DNA of 64,000 bases, from contig NC_079890.1 of assembly GCF_024868665.1 (NCBI RefSeq), positions 3,342,093 through 3,406,092 on the forward strand, given 5' to 3'. The notes beneath the pieces are model-generated. The model was given only the letters and a program-made list of their open reading frames with translations, did not search any database and was not told the origin of the DNA. Positions within the stretch are counted from its first letter, which is position 1; each line of letters begins with the position of its first letter. Shown piece after piece: positions 31,201-42,200 of this stretch. The stretch is from Triplophysa rosa (lineage: Eukaryota > Chordata > Actinopteri > Cypriniformes > Nemacheilidae). Made by a program: the position numbers and the translations under genes.

Positions 31201-31936
31201 CTTCTATTGTTTTTTATGACATTTTCTATTCTTGAACCCATAAGCTACTGGACATCATTAGATTTAAAGTGAAACAAAAAAGTGTCCTTTCAGTATTTCC
31301 ATATATTTATTTACCCAAAAGGTTTTATGCTTCGTTATATTAGAGAATGCATTAAATTATAGACACACACAAACTCACATGTTTAATTATCTATGTAGTA
31401 AATGGGGACATTCCATACACTTCTGTTTTTATAAACATAAACTTTATTAACTAGATTTTGAGTTTACTAATGTAAAAGTCCCCAAAATGAGGTTTTGCTC
31501 ACTTTTGGGTATAGTTTGTCCCAAAAGACAGCTAAGTAGATCCTCACACACAGATTTTTTGCATTTCTAATTGTGTAATGCAAAACAATTGAAGACGTAT
31601 TAAAAATAAAATATAATTAAAACGAAGGAAATGAGATTTCAATATAAAGTGCACTTTTCAGTCCCCAGAAATGATTAAAAGTTTAAAAATAAATAAAAAT
31701 GATTTCAATGGTTTACTTGTTGTATCAAAGGTTATAGATTATTAAATGTTTTAAAATAAATAAAGACTATTTAAACAAAGATTTTGCACGTCCTCAGGAT
31801 TAGGTTTCAGGATGTGTTTCCTTAAATTCCATCATGTCAACATAAATGATTCAAAACACGCGTTCGTAACGATATTAAACACAAAAATATCATCTCACCC
31901 ACAGCTGCACATCTCACAGACACAGAGTCGTGTCAT
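27277..31936 (-). CDS. saxo2: Stabilizer of axonemal microtubules 2 (complete, 4 coding exons)
   Basis: Minus-strand gene: join of 31936-31899, 30990-30811, 30522-30320, 28247-27277. Phases agree; total 1392 bp including stop TGA, 463 residues. The N-terminus MTRLCVCEMCSCGRHRCTHQ is the Cys-rich head of the SAXO/FAM154 family. The rest is the family's repeated Mn-type modules: acidic or polar turns such as NTEFRERFQQW, TTSHTDYIKHQVQPF and NTTMRDDFQPW. Family knowledge: SAXO proteins bind and stabilise microtubules of cilia, centrioles and sperm flagella. It is head to head with efl1 and tail to tail with adamtsl3. No frame break was seen. SAXO2 is preferred over SAXO1 because of the efl1 neighbour. 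Confidence 0.93.
28248..29208. other. saxo2 intron with AAGTATACTT-rich stretch
   Basis: 28610-29160 repeats AAGTATACT or its complement at least six times (e.g. near 28612, 28646, 28682, 28931, 28980, 29146). The stretch 28380-28580 has AACGTT/GTTTTTAGAACATT repeats of a dispersed fish type. Confidence 0.5.
29209..30095. mobile_element. 887-bp terminal-inverted-repeat element in saxo2 intron
   Basis: Left end GAAGAGTTTGGTTCCAAAAC, right end its inverse GTTTTGGAACCAAACTCTTC (20 of 20). AAAT on both sides may be a short target duplication. The interior has a 113-residue minus-strand open frame (29662-30003) with no recognised domain, and a T run near 30045. No transposase found. Confidence 0.75.
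30320..30522 (-). CDS. saxo2: saxo2 exon 3
   Basis: Minus-strand acceptor TGTTTTAG, donor GTAATG after 30320. It encodes SDYVPYKVMRPPEKP, GTTYKQDFNQYEVQPF and LDTVPTYK. The module pattern matches exon 4. Confidence 0.9.
30811..30990 (-). CDS. saxo2: saxo2 exon 2
   Basis: Minus-strand acceptor TATTTTAG (complement of 30991-30998), donor GTAC after 30811. It encodes RHRCTHQATALYSKGGQSNV, EYSEKYPAYKGH and PKSLKPQQEYKAHQ, ending TTTFR. Confidence 0.9.
30991..31898. other. saxo2 first intron, nothing recognised
   Basis: AT-rich, no repeat or RNA recognised. Confidence 0.45.
31899..31936 (-). CDS. saxo2: saxo2 exon 1 (start codon and Cys-rich head)
   Basis: Minus-strand ATG at 31936-31934, then 38 coding bases for MTRLCVCEMCSC plus two bases of a glycine codon. 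The donor GTGAGATG is the complement of 31891-31898. It is too short for an open-frame search, but the joined peptide CSCGRHRCTHQ fits the family head. Confidence 0.85.
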
Positions 31937-32023
31937 TTTCCTCGGTTTACCGCCGTAAAAACCGTATTTCTTCTGTCCTGTCTTTACTTCACACGGACTG
32001 CTCTACTTTTCTACGAGCGTCCT

Positions 32024-32037
32024 GTTTCCCCGGCAAC
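32024..32037 (-). promoter_or_regulatory. RFX X-box motif, 88 bp upstream of the saxo2 start
   Basis: GTTTCCCCGGCAAC fits the RFX X-box pattern of two half sites with a 2-bp spacer (GTTTCC-CC-GGCAAC). RFX factors drive many cilia genes through X-boxes close to the start. It is near-palindromic, so strand is nominal. Confidence 0.6.
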
Positions 32038-32103
32038 GATCAAGCGTCTTTGGCGACGACGCCGCCGCGTGACGCGATACGTACGATGACGCTGTTCGAG
32101 CAC

Positions 32104-32111
32104 ACTTCCGG
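32104..32111 (+). promoter_or_regulatory. ETS/GABP-like motif near the first efl1 exon end
   Basis: ACTTCCGG, followed by G, is the core bound by ETS factors such as GABPA, common in promoters of housekeeping and ribosome-biogenesis genes. It lies just before the efl1 5' donor. Short motif, so chance occurrence is possible. Confidence 0.4.
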
Positions 32112-32126
32112 GACCGGGAGGAACAT

Positions 32127-32750
32127 GTGAGTGTCTGTTGTCATTTCTAATAGTGAAGATATCAAAGTTTAATTAATAAACGGGTTGTTGTTAGCAGTTG
32201 TGTTTAGCGTAAGATTACCACGTTATACGTAAACAATGTTCGTTTGTTTGTGATAAATATTTTTAGTTAGCTTGTTAGCCATTAGTGATCTAAATGTGCG
32301 TGTATTGAAGTTGCACGTTTGTGAGTAAATTAATGTGAATGTTGTGTTCTCTTACAGCACAACACAAGCTGATTTTGTCAAGAACGACACATGATATGAT
32401 TTGCTGTTTTTAAACGTCACTGCATTACGTTGCAAAATAAACCATCTGTGATTTATTTAAATAAAAGAAAGATACATTTGTAACATTTTATATACAAACC
32501 TAAATATATTAACGTTTGAATGATACCATAATGTATGCTCTGTGTATAGAAAATCAATACTAGTATACGTGGACATTTTTTGGTTGTCAATGTGATGAAC
32601 TATCAGTGGTTACTTGACACGTGTTGGTTAAACTTTCTTGTCGAAACTCACATATAATTCAATGAAGTTCATTTTTTAGGATCAATGTTTATGCACTGTT
32701 TTGATATAAATATTATTTTGTGATTTGTTCCCTTGGTGTAGAGATTTAAA
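32127..32750 (+). other. efl1: efl1 first intron in the 5' UTR, and 5' UTR part of the start exon
   Basis: The donor GTGAGTG at 32127 follows a GC-rich non-coding first exon. The acceptor TTGGTGTAG ends at 32741, leaving nine untranslated bases before ATG at 32751. The intron is AT-rich with no recognised repeat. The exon structure is inferred from splice signals only. Confidence 0.55.
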
Positions 32751-32841
32751 ATGGGACACACAAGTTTGGAGAAGATCATTGCCCTACAGAAGAAAACTTC
32801 AAGCATCAGGAATCTGTGTATTCTTGCTCATGTGGATCACG
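32751..32841 (+). CDS. efl1: efl1 exon with start codon and P-loop start
   Basis: The start ATG is chosen because [20 protein letters not shown] matches the family N-terminus and nothing in frame extends upstream. It ends ILAHVDHG, the first part of the GTP-binding P-loop, with donor GTATG at 32842. Confidence 0.92.
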
Positions 32842-33234
32842 GTATGTTTATAGAGAAGTGTCTTTGATTTTATTTGTATGAACATTCATGTTTACCACAC
32901 ATCTTTAAAATGAACCTTTGTGTTTGTAAATGTGTGTTCCTCATAGGGAAGACGACATTAGCAGATTGCTTGGTTGCCACGAATGGCATTATATCCAGCC
33001 GGTTAGCAGGAAAGGTAAGCAGACATCAGTCCCGTATTAAATCTTGTACTTACAGCATTGCTATATGAAATGAAAGCATTTGGCTGATAAGAATGTACTG
33101 GGTACATTTGAAGAAATTAGCCAAGAACTCATGGGTAGTTGACAAAAAAGCGATAAATGTGTCCTATGGTGTGACAGCAAAAAAATCTGAAAAAACTAAC
33201 AATGAAGATAAATCTCTCTTATGCTATTTTATAT

Positions 33235-33267
<33 letters not shown>

Positions 33268-36200
33268 CAATACTATAAAATAATATATTGTTAACAGTTT
33301 GCTTTCTAATTTTTTTCTGTCACACCATAAGACACATACGTGTCACATACTTTTATGTAAATACATTTTGACATTATTTTTGTTAATGTTATGCAAAAAA
33401 CATTTATGTAAATAAAGTATAAGTGCATAATGGTATAATATTTTGTCCAGAATTTATGCTATTTTGAAAGAACAACAATTTTGTATTACAAATAAGATAC
33501 AAAAAATGTGTTAATATTACAATAAAAAGCACAGTACTCCTAACAATATACTTATTTTTCCTTATGCGAAATAATCTCCCTCTTTTGTTTATTTTGGGTT
33601 GAAACATGAAAATGAATTCTAAACTCTTTTTCTTCTGTAGTTGAGATACCTGGACAGCAGGGAAGATGAGCAGATAAGAGGAATCACTATGAAGTCCAGC
33701 GCCATTACATTACATTACACAACAGGTGATGGTGTCCACCGTCTGTAGCTTTACTCTTACATCACAACGCACCTGTTGTGTTCAAAACTGTGCCTTTGTC
33801 ATTGCAGGAGAGAACGAGTACCTCATAAATCTCATCGACTCTCCCGGTCATGTGGACTTCTCTTCTGAAGTGTCCACTGCTGTCAGACTGTGTGATGGAG
33901 CTATCGTCATTGTCGACGCCGTCGAGGGAGTGTGTCCGCAGGTATGTCTATGATTCAAGTCTGTATTCACATGCGGATTTCATTGACAGCTTGAAAAGTG
34001 TTTGATTGTGTTCCTCTGGAGTTTTTTCTTGTTAAATTAAACATTTGCATAGACATACATATTTAGGTCTACTTTATCATCTTTCATCTTATAGGATGTC
34101 ATGTCAGAATGTCTGATATCATCATGCATGACTATAATTTTATTTCTGCTTTAGACGCAAGTTGTTTTACGTCAGGCTTGGCTGGAGAACATCCGTCCTG
34201 TGCTCGTCATCAACAAAATCGACCGTCTGATCGTGGAGCTGAAACTCACATCACAAGAGGCGTTCACACACCTGCAGAAGATACTGGAGCAGGTGACGCT
34301 TTCGTTTTGAATGTTATTGTGTGTTGAAAGTAGGACTGTCAAATGATTAATCGCGATTAATCGCATCCAGAATAAAAGTTTGTGTTGACATAATATATGT
34401 CTGTGTAGTGTTCATATTAATTTTGAATTAATAAACACATACACATACATGCATATATTTAAGAAAAATATACAATATTATTTTTATAAACGTTTATTTA
34501 TAATTTCAATTATTGGTAAATATAAATAAATACATCTGAATATTTCCTAAATATATATACATGTATGTTTATGTTTTTGTGTTAATAAATACAAAATTAA
34601 TATGCACAGTACACAGACATATATTATGTAAACAAAAACTTTTATTCTGGATGCGATTAATCGCGATTAATCGTTCGACAGCCACGTGCTTTAACCATTT
34701 TTTTATCAGTGAAGGTTTTTGTGTGCTCAAAGCACAATTTAGTCACAATTTTCTACCCTCCATTTAAAACATAAGTTCAGTTTTTATTTCAGTGTTTCGT
34801 CCCAAAGCATCAATGAAAAAATATCTATTTTAAGTGTCATTCTGTTTAAAGACTGCACATTTTTGCTATTAAATGAATGCATTTATTTCAATATAGCTCC
34901 CAATCACACTTAAAGAGACAGTTCACCCCAAAATAAAAAAGTGTCATCGTTTACTCACCCTCAAGTCGTTTCAAAACTTTATAAAAAGTCTTTGCTCAGT
35001 TGAACACAAATGATATATTTCGAAAACTGTGTGAAACCAAACAATTCTGGGGCACCATTAACTAGCATAGTAATTTTTTTCCCTGCTGTGGAAGTCTATA
35101 GTGACCCAGATCTGTTTGGTGTCAAATTCTTTCAAATATCGTTCCTTGTGTTCAGCACATCAACGAAATCACAAAGGTTTGGAACACCTTGAGGGTTAGT
35201 AAATGATGACAGAATTTTCATGAACTATCACTTTAAATGCTGTGTGTTCTGTAGGTGAATGCGGTCACGGGTTCGTTATTCACCTCTAAAGTTCTGGAGG
35301 AGCGTGCAGAGAAAGACGCAGGAGCTCAGAGCATCACCACGGAGAACAGCGCTGGAGATCAGGTGTACGACTGGAGCGCTGGTCTGGAAGAAACCGATGA
35401 CTCGGATCTCTACTTCAGCCCGGACCGGGGTAACGTGGTGTTTGCCAGCGCTATAGACGGATGGGGTTTCAGGTACATTTTGAATTCTCTCTGAAACGGC
35501 ACACTTGGTCCTGTAGGTGGTTGTAGTACCTATGTTTAACCACAAGATGGCGTTGCTATACAAGATTGTAACGTCATTGACATGCGTTCCACGTTACGTA
35601 ATGGCTGTTTCAGATACTTGAAATAAGTGCTGGAGAGCGCTGATATGAGAGTAGGTGGATTTCTGAACAGTCTGACCCATTATAAAACAGAACAGAGCTC
35701 TCTGAAGGGAATACGGATGTTGTGTTAAAGCACATTCGGTATGTTTCAGTGGATTTAAATCACAGTACACACCACTATATATATTTATTATTAATATATA
35801 TATTATATATATATATATATATTTCCATGCATTATTTGCTCATCCATCGTGTAATTGCAAATGAAATAACATTACAAATATTGATTTGAAAATCGATGTT
35901 TTTTTGAGACAGGGTCCATCAGTTTGCAGAGATGTACAGTCAGAAGATGGGCATCCGCTCCTCGGTTCTGCTCAAGACCCTGTGGGGAGATTTCTACCTC
36001 AACACTAAAGCCAAAAGAATCATGAAGGGAGCGCAGGTAGTGTACACTAAACTTTTCAAAAAAGCATTAGAAATGACCATGGTAAACATAAAATGCCATT
36101 ATAGATGAATATGATATTGTAATGAGACGCCGAATGAAATATCATGGGATTAGTGTTGTTAATACAATAGGGCCATTCAAGATTCGAGAACTTTATTGCC

Positions 36201-39200
36201 GTGTGTACTAGGTACAATGACATTTCACTTTTCATGAGAACAGGGTGGAAGGGGAACAAACAATTTACAGATACGTTAAAAATACTGTAGGAAAAATGCA
36301 TATCAATCGAATGCAACCGTGTAATTAATATAAAGACACCCTTATTACATTATGAAAGTAAAAAATAAAATGCAATTTTACATTTTAACAGTATAGTAGG
36401 TTGTGCACATAGCAATACATTGAGTGTCAAGTGGAAATAAAGGGTTTGAAGAGAAGTTAAATACAATTTTTAGATAAATTGCAGTTTGTTTTACCTTGAA
36501 GGAATAAATCATCAAAATAGGTAAATCTGCCCTATGATTCTGTCCAGAATTTATATTAATGTCATTCCAAACCTGACTTTGCTCTGTACAACAAAAATTA
36601 CGATTTTTTTATGGCTTTTTTCTATATAGTAAAGAAAACAAACTACAAAATTGCAAAGCATCACAAACGTATTATCAAATTATGTCTGTTTTACTTCATA
36701 CGAGTGTGATGAACATACCGATATTTTAGGTGTTATTTTTTACTGATAATCATGTTTTTTTCAGTGATCAGTGAATCAGTGAGTTGATTTCAGATCAGTG
36801 AACTGGTTCTTTTGGTTCGGTTTGTAAACGATTCATACACACCTGTTCCTAGATCAATGGTTTATTATAAAATAATAGTTCACATTCTTTATATGTCTAG
36901 TGTATTCTTTAAAAAAAATCACCTATTTTCATTGAGTGAGTAAATGTTGACAGAATGCTTAGGTGAAAATGTTTCTTTAAATGCATATGGATTGTTTACA
37001 GGTTTATAAAGGATGCTGTATTACAGTCTTTGTGAATGGAGGTTTGTAAGCAGTCGCATCCGTCTGCTCCGTCCTGCAGTGGGTGACAGACAGAAAGTGA
37101 GCGGACAGTGTTACTGCGAGTATTGTGACAGCAGACAGCCTCCATTAGATTGCAAGAGCCATTTAAGACCTTGATATGCAGCTTCAGTCATGCTAATGGA
37201 CATCACTTTCTCATCTGAAGCCTCACACTAATGACTTGAGAGTGCACGCACACACACCTTCCCATGACCAGATGAACAAACACAACAGATCTGAATTCAG
37301 TGTTTTTAGGGGTTAGTGCTTATTTGTTTTGTCTGGATTTGTTGGTTTAATTATAAATTAAAAATGGAATTCATACAGACAGTGACTGGAATACTGAGTT
37401 TTAAACATGCTTTTAATTTGTAACTTAAAATTCAGTTTTTTATATTTTTGTAATTTGTTTAGTTGTAATCTCTAATTATCTGATAATAAGTGTATTTTTT
37501 TTTGGTTTGTAAAAGTACTTACGTACATACTTTATTTTCTGACAAAATCGTGAAGCGCTCTTGCTGTAAACAGTGTTGGGTGTAACTAGTTACTAAGTAA
37601 TTAGTTACTGTAATTTAATTACTTTTCCCTTGAAAAAGTAAAGTAAGGGATTACTCTAATTTTCCCTGTAATTTAATTACAGTTACTTTTGATGTAATTA
37701 AACTAAATACTTTGTGTAATATATGTGTGTGCAATAGTGGAATTGACATCAAAATTCAAAGTCTAACTTTAAAATCTGTGCTTTAATGTATAATTCTCAC
37801 ATTTGTAATACTTTGGTCAGTTAATAAGAGTACTTTATGTAGTTTAATATTATTTATTTGAATGAATTAAAAGAGCCCTTTCATGTCTATCCTTGAATCA
37901 CTTCTTAACTAATCAAGGTTGATGTAGGATATAGAAAGTCATTAGTAATAAGTAACTAAATACTTTTTGGAGAGAGTCATTTGTACAGTAATCTAATTAC
38001 ACTATTTAATATGTAATTAGTAACTAGTAATTAATTACTTTTTGAGAGTAACTTACCCAACACTGGCTGTAAACTAATATACTAAAATTCATATTTAAAA
38101 ACACAGAAATACAGAATTGAAGTCTTTTTGTTAAATTGACATAAATTCACGCAATTTGTGTTTATTCTCATAAACCTAAACAGTTTGATATTTTATCTAC
38201 CGCAGGCCTAACCATGTGCCCAAAACCAGTCACTCCATGATAAAAGCTCATGTAAAATGCTCAGGATCTGAAGTTGACCTAAAACTAGAAGACCGTTTTT
38301 TGCTGCTTTGCAACCTTACCTTATTAAAAAATGGTCAAAGTGCCCTGTACTTTATAAAAGTTGGTTGCACTTTTGCATCTTCTTCTGAAGCTAATAGTTT
38401 TAGAGTAATAAGGAATAAATATTACATTGTTGAGAACTTTTAAAGTAGATTTGTATACGCATTAGCGTGAGTAAGTTAACAGGAAGTTGTTAGCAGCCAT
38501 CAGATGTTTACAGTACGCAGAAAGACGAAACTGAATAATAAGTCATTTAAAGATTTCTGCCTTGATCTGCATCTACCAGATAATTCGGCCGTATTGCGTT
38601 CAGAGGACATGATATTATCATCCCAGAGCAATCCATCACACCCATCATTCCACTCCAGCAGACAGATCTCATTCACAGACGTACGACTCGCGGGCGACGT
38701 GACCTCCAGACAGCATCATTGATTTTCAGACGACAGTCACAGTCGAGTTTAAGCCTTGAAACTCATTTCAGCGAGTTACTCGACTTGAGCGAGTTTGACC
38801 CCGTTCAGTCACATCAGGGCTTTTTTCATTGTGTTTTCAGATGAACAGAGATACTGTAGGTGTTGAGTATTAAAAAGGACCCAACGAATATGAAGCGTAC
38901 ATGACATGGCTTAGTTTGTGTTTGTTTACGGTCTCTGTTGTAACAAATTCAATTCAATTTGATTTATACAGCGCTTTTCACAATGTGCATTGTTCCAAAG
39001 CAGCTTTACAGGAGAAAATGAGAAAAACAGAAAAACACAGAAAAGGTCGAACACAACACAGTGAATGGTGTTTATAGAACAAGCAAGGTCATTCTAATAA
39101 ATAACAAATAGGGCTGTCAAACGATTAATCGCGATTAATCGCATCCAGAATAAAAGTCTGTGTTTACATAACGTATGTCTGTGTACTGTGCATATTCATT

Positions 39201-42200
39201 TTGTATTTATAAACACATACATGTACACAAACATGTATATCTTTAGAAAATGTTTACATGTATTTATTCATATTTTATTTATATGTAAATGTTTATTAAT
39301 ATTCATATTTATTTTTTTCGTAACTAAATGCGTATGTTTTTATAAATAAAAATGTTATATGCACAGTACACAGACATACAGCACATTATGTAAACCCAAA
39401 CTTTTATTCTGGATGCGATTAATCGTGATTAATCGTTTGACAGCCCTAATAATAAATAATATCTAATAAAAGCAGTCTCCCAGTGCACCAACACGGCCCT
39501 GTGGCGAGGAACCCAAACTCCAATGATAAATAAATGGAGAAACAAACCTCAGTCAGGAGGGCCAGGTCCCCTCTGGCGTGTCACAGCTGCACTCAGTGAC
39601 TTTGATTAAAAGAGTAAATGTTTATGAAAAATAGGGAGAGCTTATTAGTTGTGATTTAGGAAACTCGCAAACTCACTGTCTTTCTGTTTCAGTCTAAAGG
39701 AAAGAAGCCACTGTTTGTCCAGCTCGTCCTAGATAATATCTGGAGTCTTTATGATGCTGTGGTCACTAGAAGGTAACTTACATTATGAGCTGTTCGTACA
39801 CGTGTTCCATTTGACCGCATGTGTTTTTGGGCTGTAACTCCGATTGTGTCAACACCATCCGATTTATAAATAATGTAATGTAAAATATTGACATATTTTG
39901 CGTTAACAATGACAGATGAACTGATATATTGATTTTACGGGAATATGTTTAATTACCTAATATTCTAAACATCATCAGGATCTACATGGTCTTTTATGTA
40001 CAGTACAGTCTTTGACAAATTATGCAAGAAAAATGTATACAAATGACAACTGGTGATCCTCACAATTACTTATGACAGTGACTCCAAGTAACTGGAGATG
40101 TATTTCACACTGTTTATCGTAAACCATTTGAAAAAGATAGATGATGTTGTGCTGTTTATCCAAAAAAACAACAGCTCCCCAGTTCACTTCAACTGTTTAT
40201 TTGACCAATTTGCAAAGACGTACACAACGCTGGTCTAGAAGAGTTTCCTGGTTCCGCCTCTTAACACTACATAAACGGTGGAACAAAATACAATATTTAG
40301 AACTGAATTGAAATGTTAAACATTCATCTTTAAGATTTATATTTGGGTATTTCCCATATTTAAAACGGAAACAGGAACTGCTTCTGAACCAGAGTTTACG
40401 ACAAAATGGTATTTAGGGCAGTCCTGCCCTACCCAATATGGCGGCACGCTTGACCCATCGCATCAATGCCAAAATGTTCAATGCAGCGTCTGTGTGTTTG
40501 TACTGTATGTGGGTCATTCTCACAAAACGAGTGAAACATCATGGCAGTAAAGATTTTTATCAGAAAACATAATTCGGTAACATAGAAATCCACTATACTG
40601 TATATTGTAATTTACAAAAACATTCTAAAAAAACAATTGGATGTTCTTCTAGATGTTCTCGAATGACAAAAAAGAATATTCATGTATAATAGAAATAGTG
40701 GAAATGAAAAATGTCCATGACTCATATTTTCATCCTCCCTAACATTTTTGAAAGACTGTTTACACACAGAAATATATTTATGTGATGAAACACATCTACT
40801 GGAACCTTTCAAATGGCCAACAGGTTAACAGATTCATTTATATTTCTGTAGTTAAAAACGTAATATTCTCTTACATGTATAATTTTCTATTAAAATATGT
40901 GTTAATCTGTTATTATCTATGATTAATAAAAACTTGCTTAGAAATCATGGCTTCGCTTTTTTTTAGCAAAACGTGCTATGAGATTGACAGTTTTGGTTAC
41001 GGTAATGAGAATTTTTAAGGCGATTTTTGTAAAAAAAAAAGTTCAAAATTGTGTTAAACTGCCTGTAAAAGTTTAAAAAACGAAACATTTTAAACATACC
41101 ATACCTTACCATACCTTTAAAAGGAAATGTGTTTAAGCGACTGTTTTTAAGAAAATCACGTTTGACATCTTGAACCCACATATACAGTAGCAGGAGATGT
41201 TTGTTGTTCCCTGATGTAAAAAAATGTCACAAATTGGTGTTGACACACTTTTATAGTGTATATTTTAAAGAGACTTATTTTAAAAGATCTACTTTGAAAT
41301 GAACATCATCTTTCCATAAGGTCAAAGATATATAAAAAGTTTCACAGATGTTTGTAAAATATAAATATAACCAAAACTAAAACAGGTTAAAAGTCTGATT
41401 GGTGAAGTGTGTCGTTTCTGTACCACTACAGACACCGAAAACATCCCGGCTGTCATTCGTCAGTCGAACAAACAGTCAAACTTTTATCTGACCGCACAGG
41501 TCGCTTAAACCAGTAGTTCTCAAACTGGGGGCCGTGGCCCCTGGGGGGGGCCCCGAGATGAATCCAGGGGGCCACAGATTTTGTGGCATTTTATGAAATA
41601 TAGAAATTGATCATAGATTTTATGCAATCAAACATCAGAAAAATAAGACCACCAGACAAAAGAATTGATGTTTCAGCATTGTATAACCGAATATGTTTTT
41701 GTTCAAATAAAAATGTTAAATTTAAGATTATAAATCTTTATTTGGGGGGCCACAAAGCGATGCACTCTACACAAAGGGGGCCTTACAACGAAAATGTTTG
41801 AGAACCACTGGCTTAAACAAATCGATGGCAGTGCTGTTAACGGTCTGTAAATGACCCACTTCACCTTTAAATGTGAAATAATATATTTCTCTCTGACACC
41901 TCCAGGGACAAAGAAAAAGTGGAGAAGATGGTGACCTCTCTGGGGTTAAAGGTCATGCCTCGAGACCTAAGACACTCGGACCCCAAAGTGCTGCTGTGTG
42001 CCATTTGTAGCCAGTGGCTGCCGGTGTCTCAGGCTGTGCTCTGTATCCTTTACTACACAAACACCAGCCGTGATCTCATTCCTAACACTTTATATCATAT
42101 GCGTCAAACGCGCTTGGCCCCTAAAGGTCACATGTGACTAGATTGGGAAACCAAGAAACAATGCCATCTCCAGTATGTAGGCGGTCTTTCCCGGTCTCTG

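Larger units (their letters stand above)
31937..32126. promoter_or_regulatory. Bidirectional promoter region between saxo2 and efl1
   Basis: Only 190 bp separate the saxo2 start codon from the first efl1 splice donor (GAACAT/GTGAGTG, donor at 32127). The stretch is CpG-rich (GACGACGCCGCCGCGTGACG) inside AT-rich surroundings. It holds an X-box, an ETS motif and CRE-like TGACG half sites. It includes both 5' UTR starts. Shared promoter use is inferred from spacing and composition. Confidence 0.7.
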
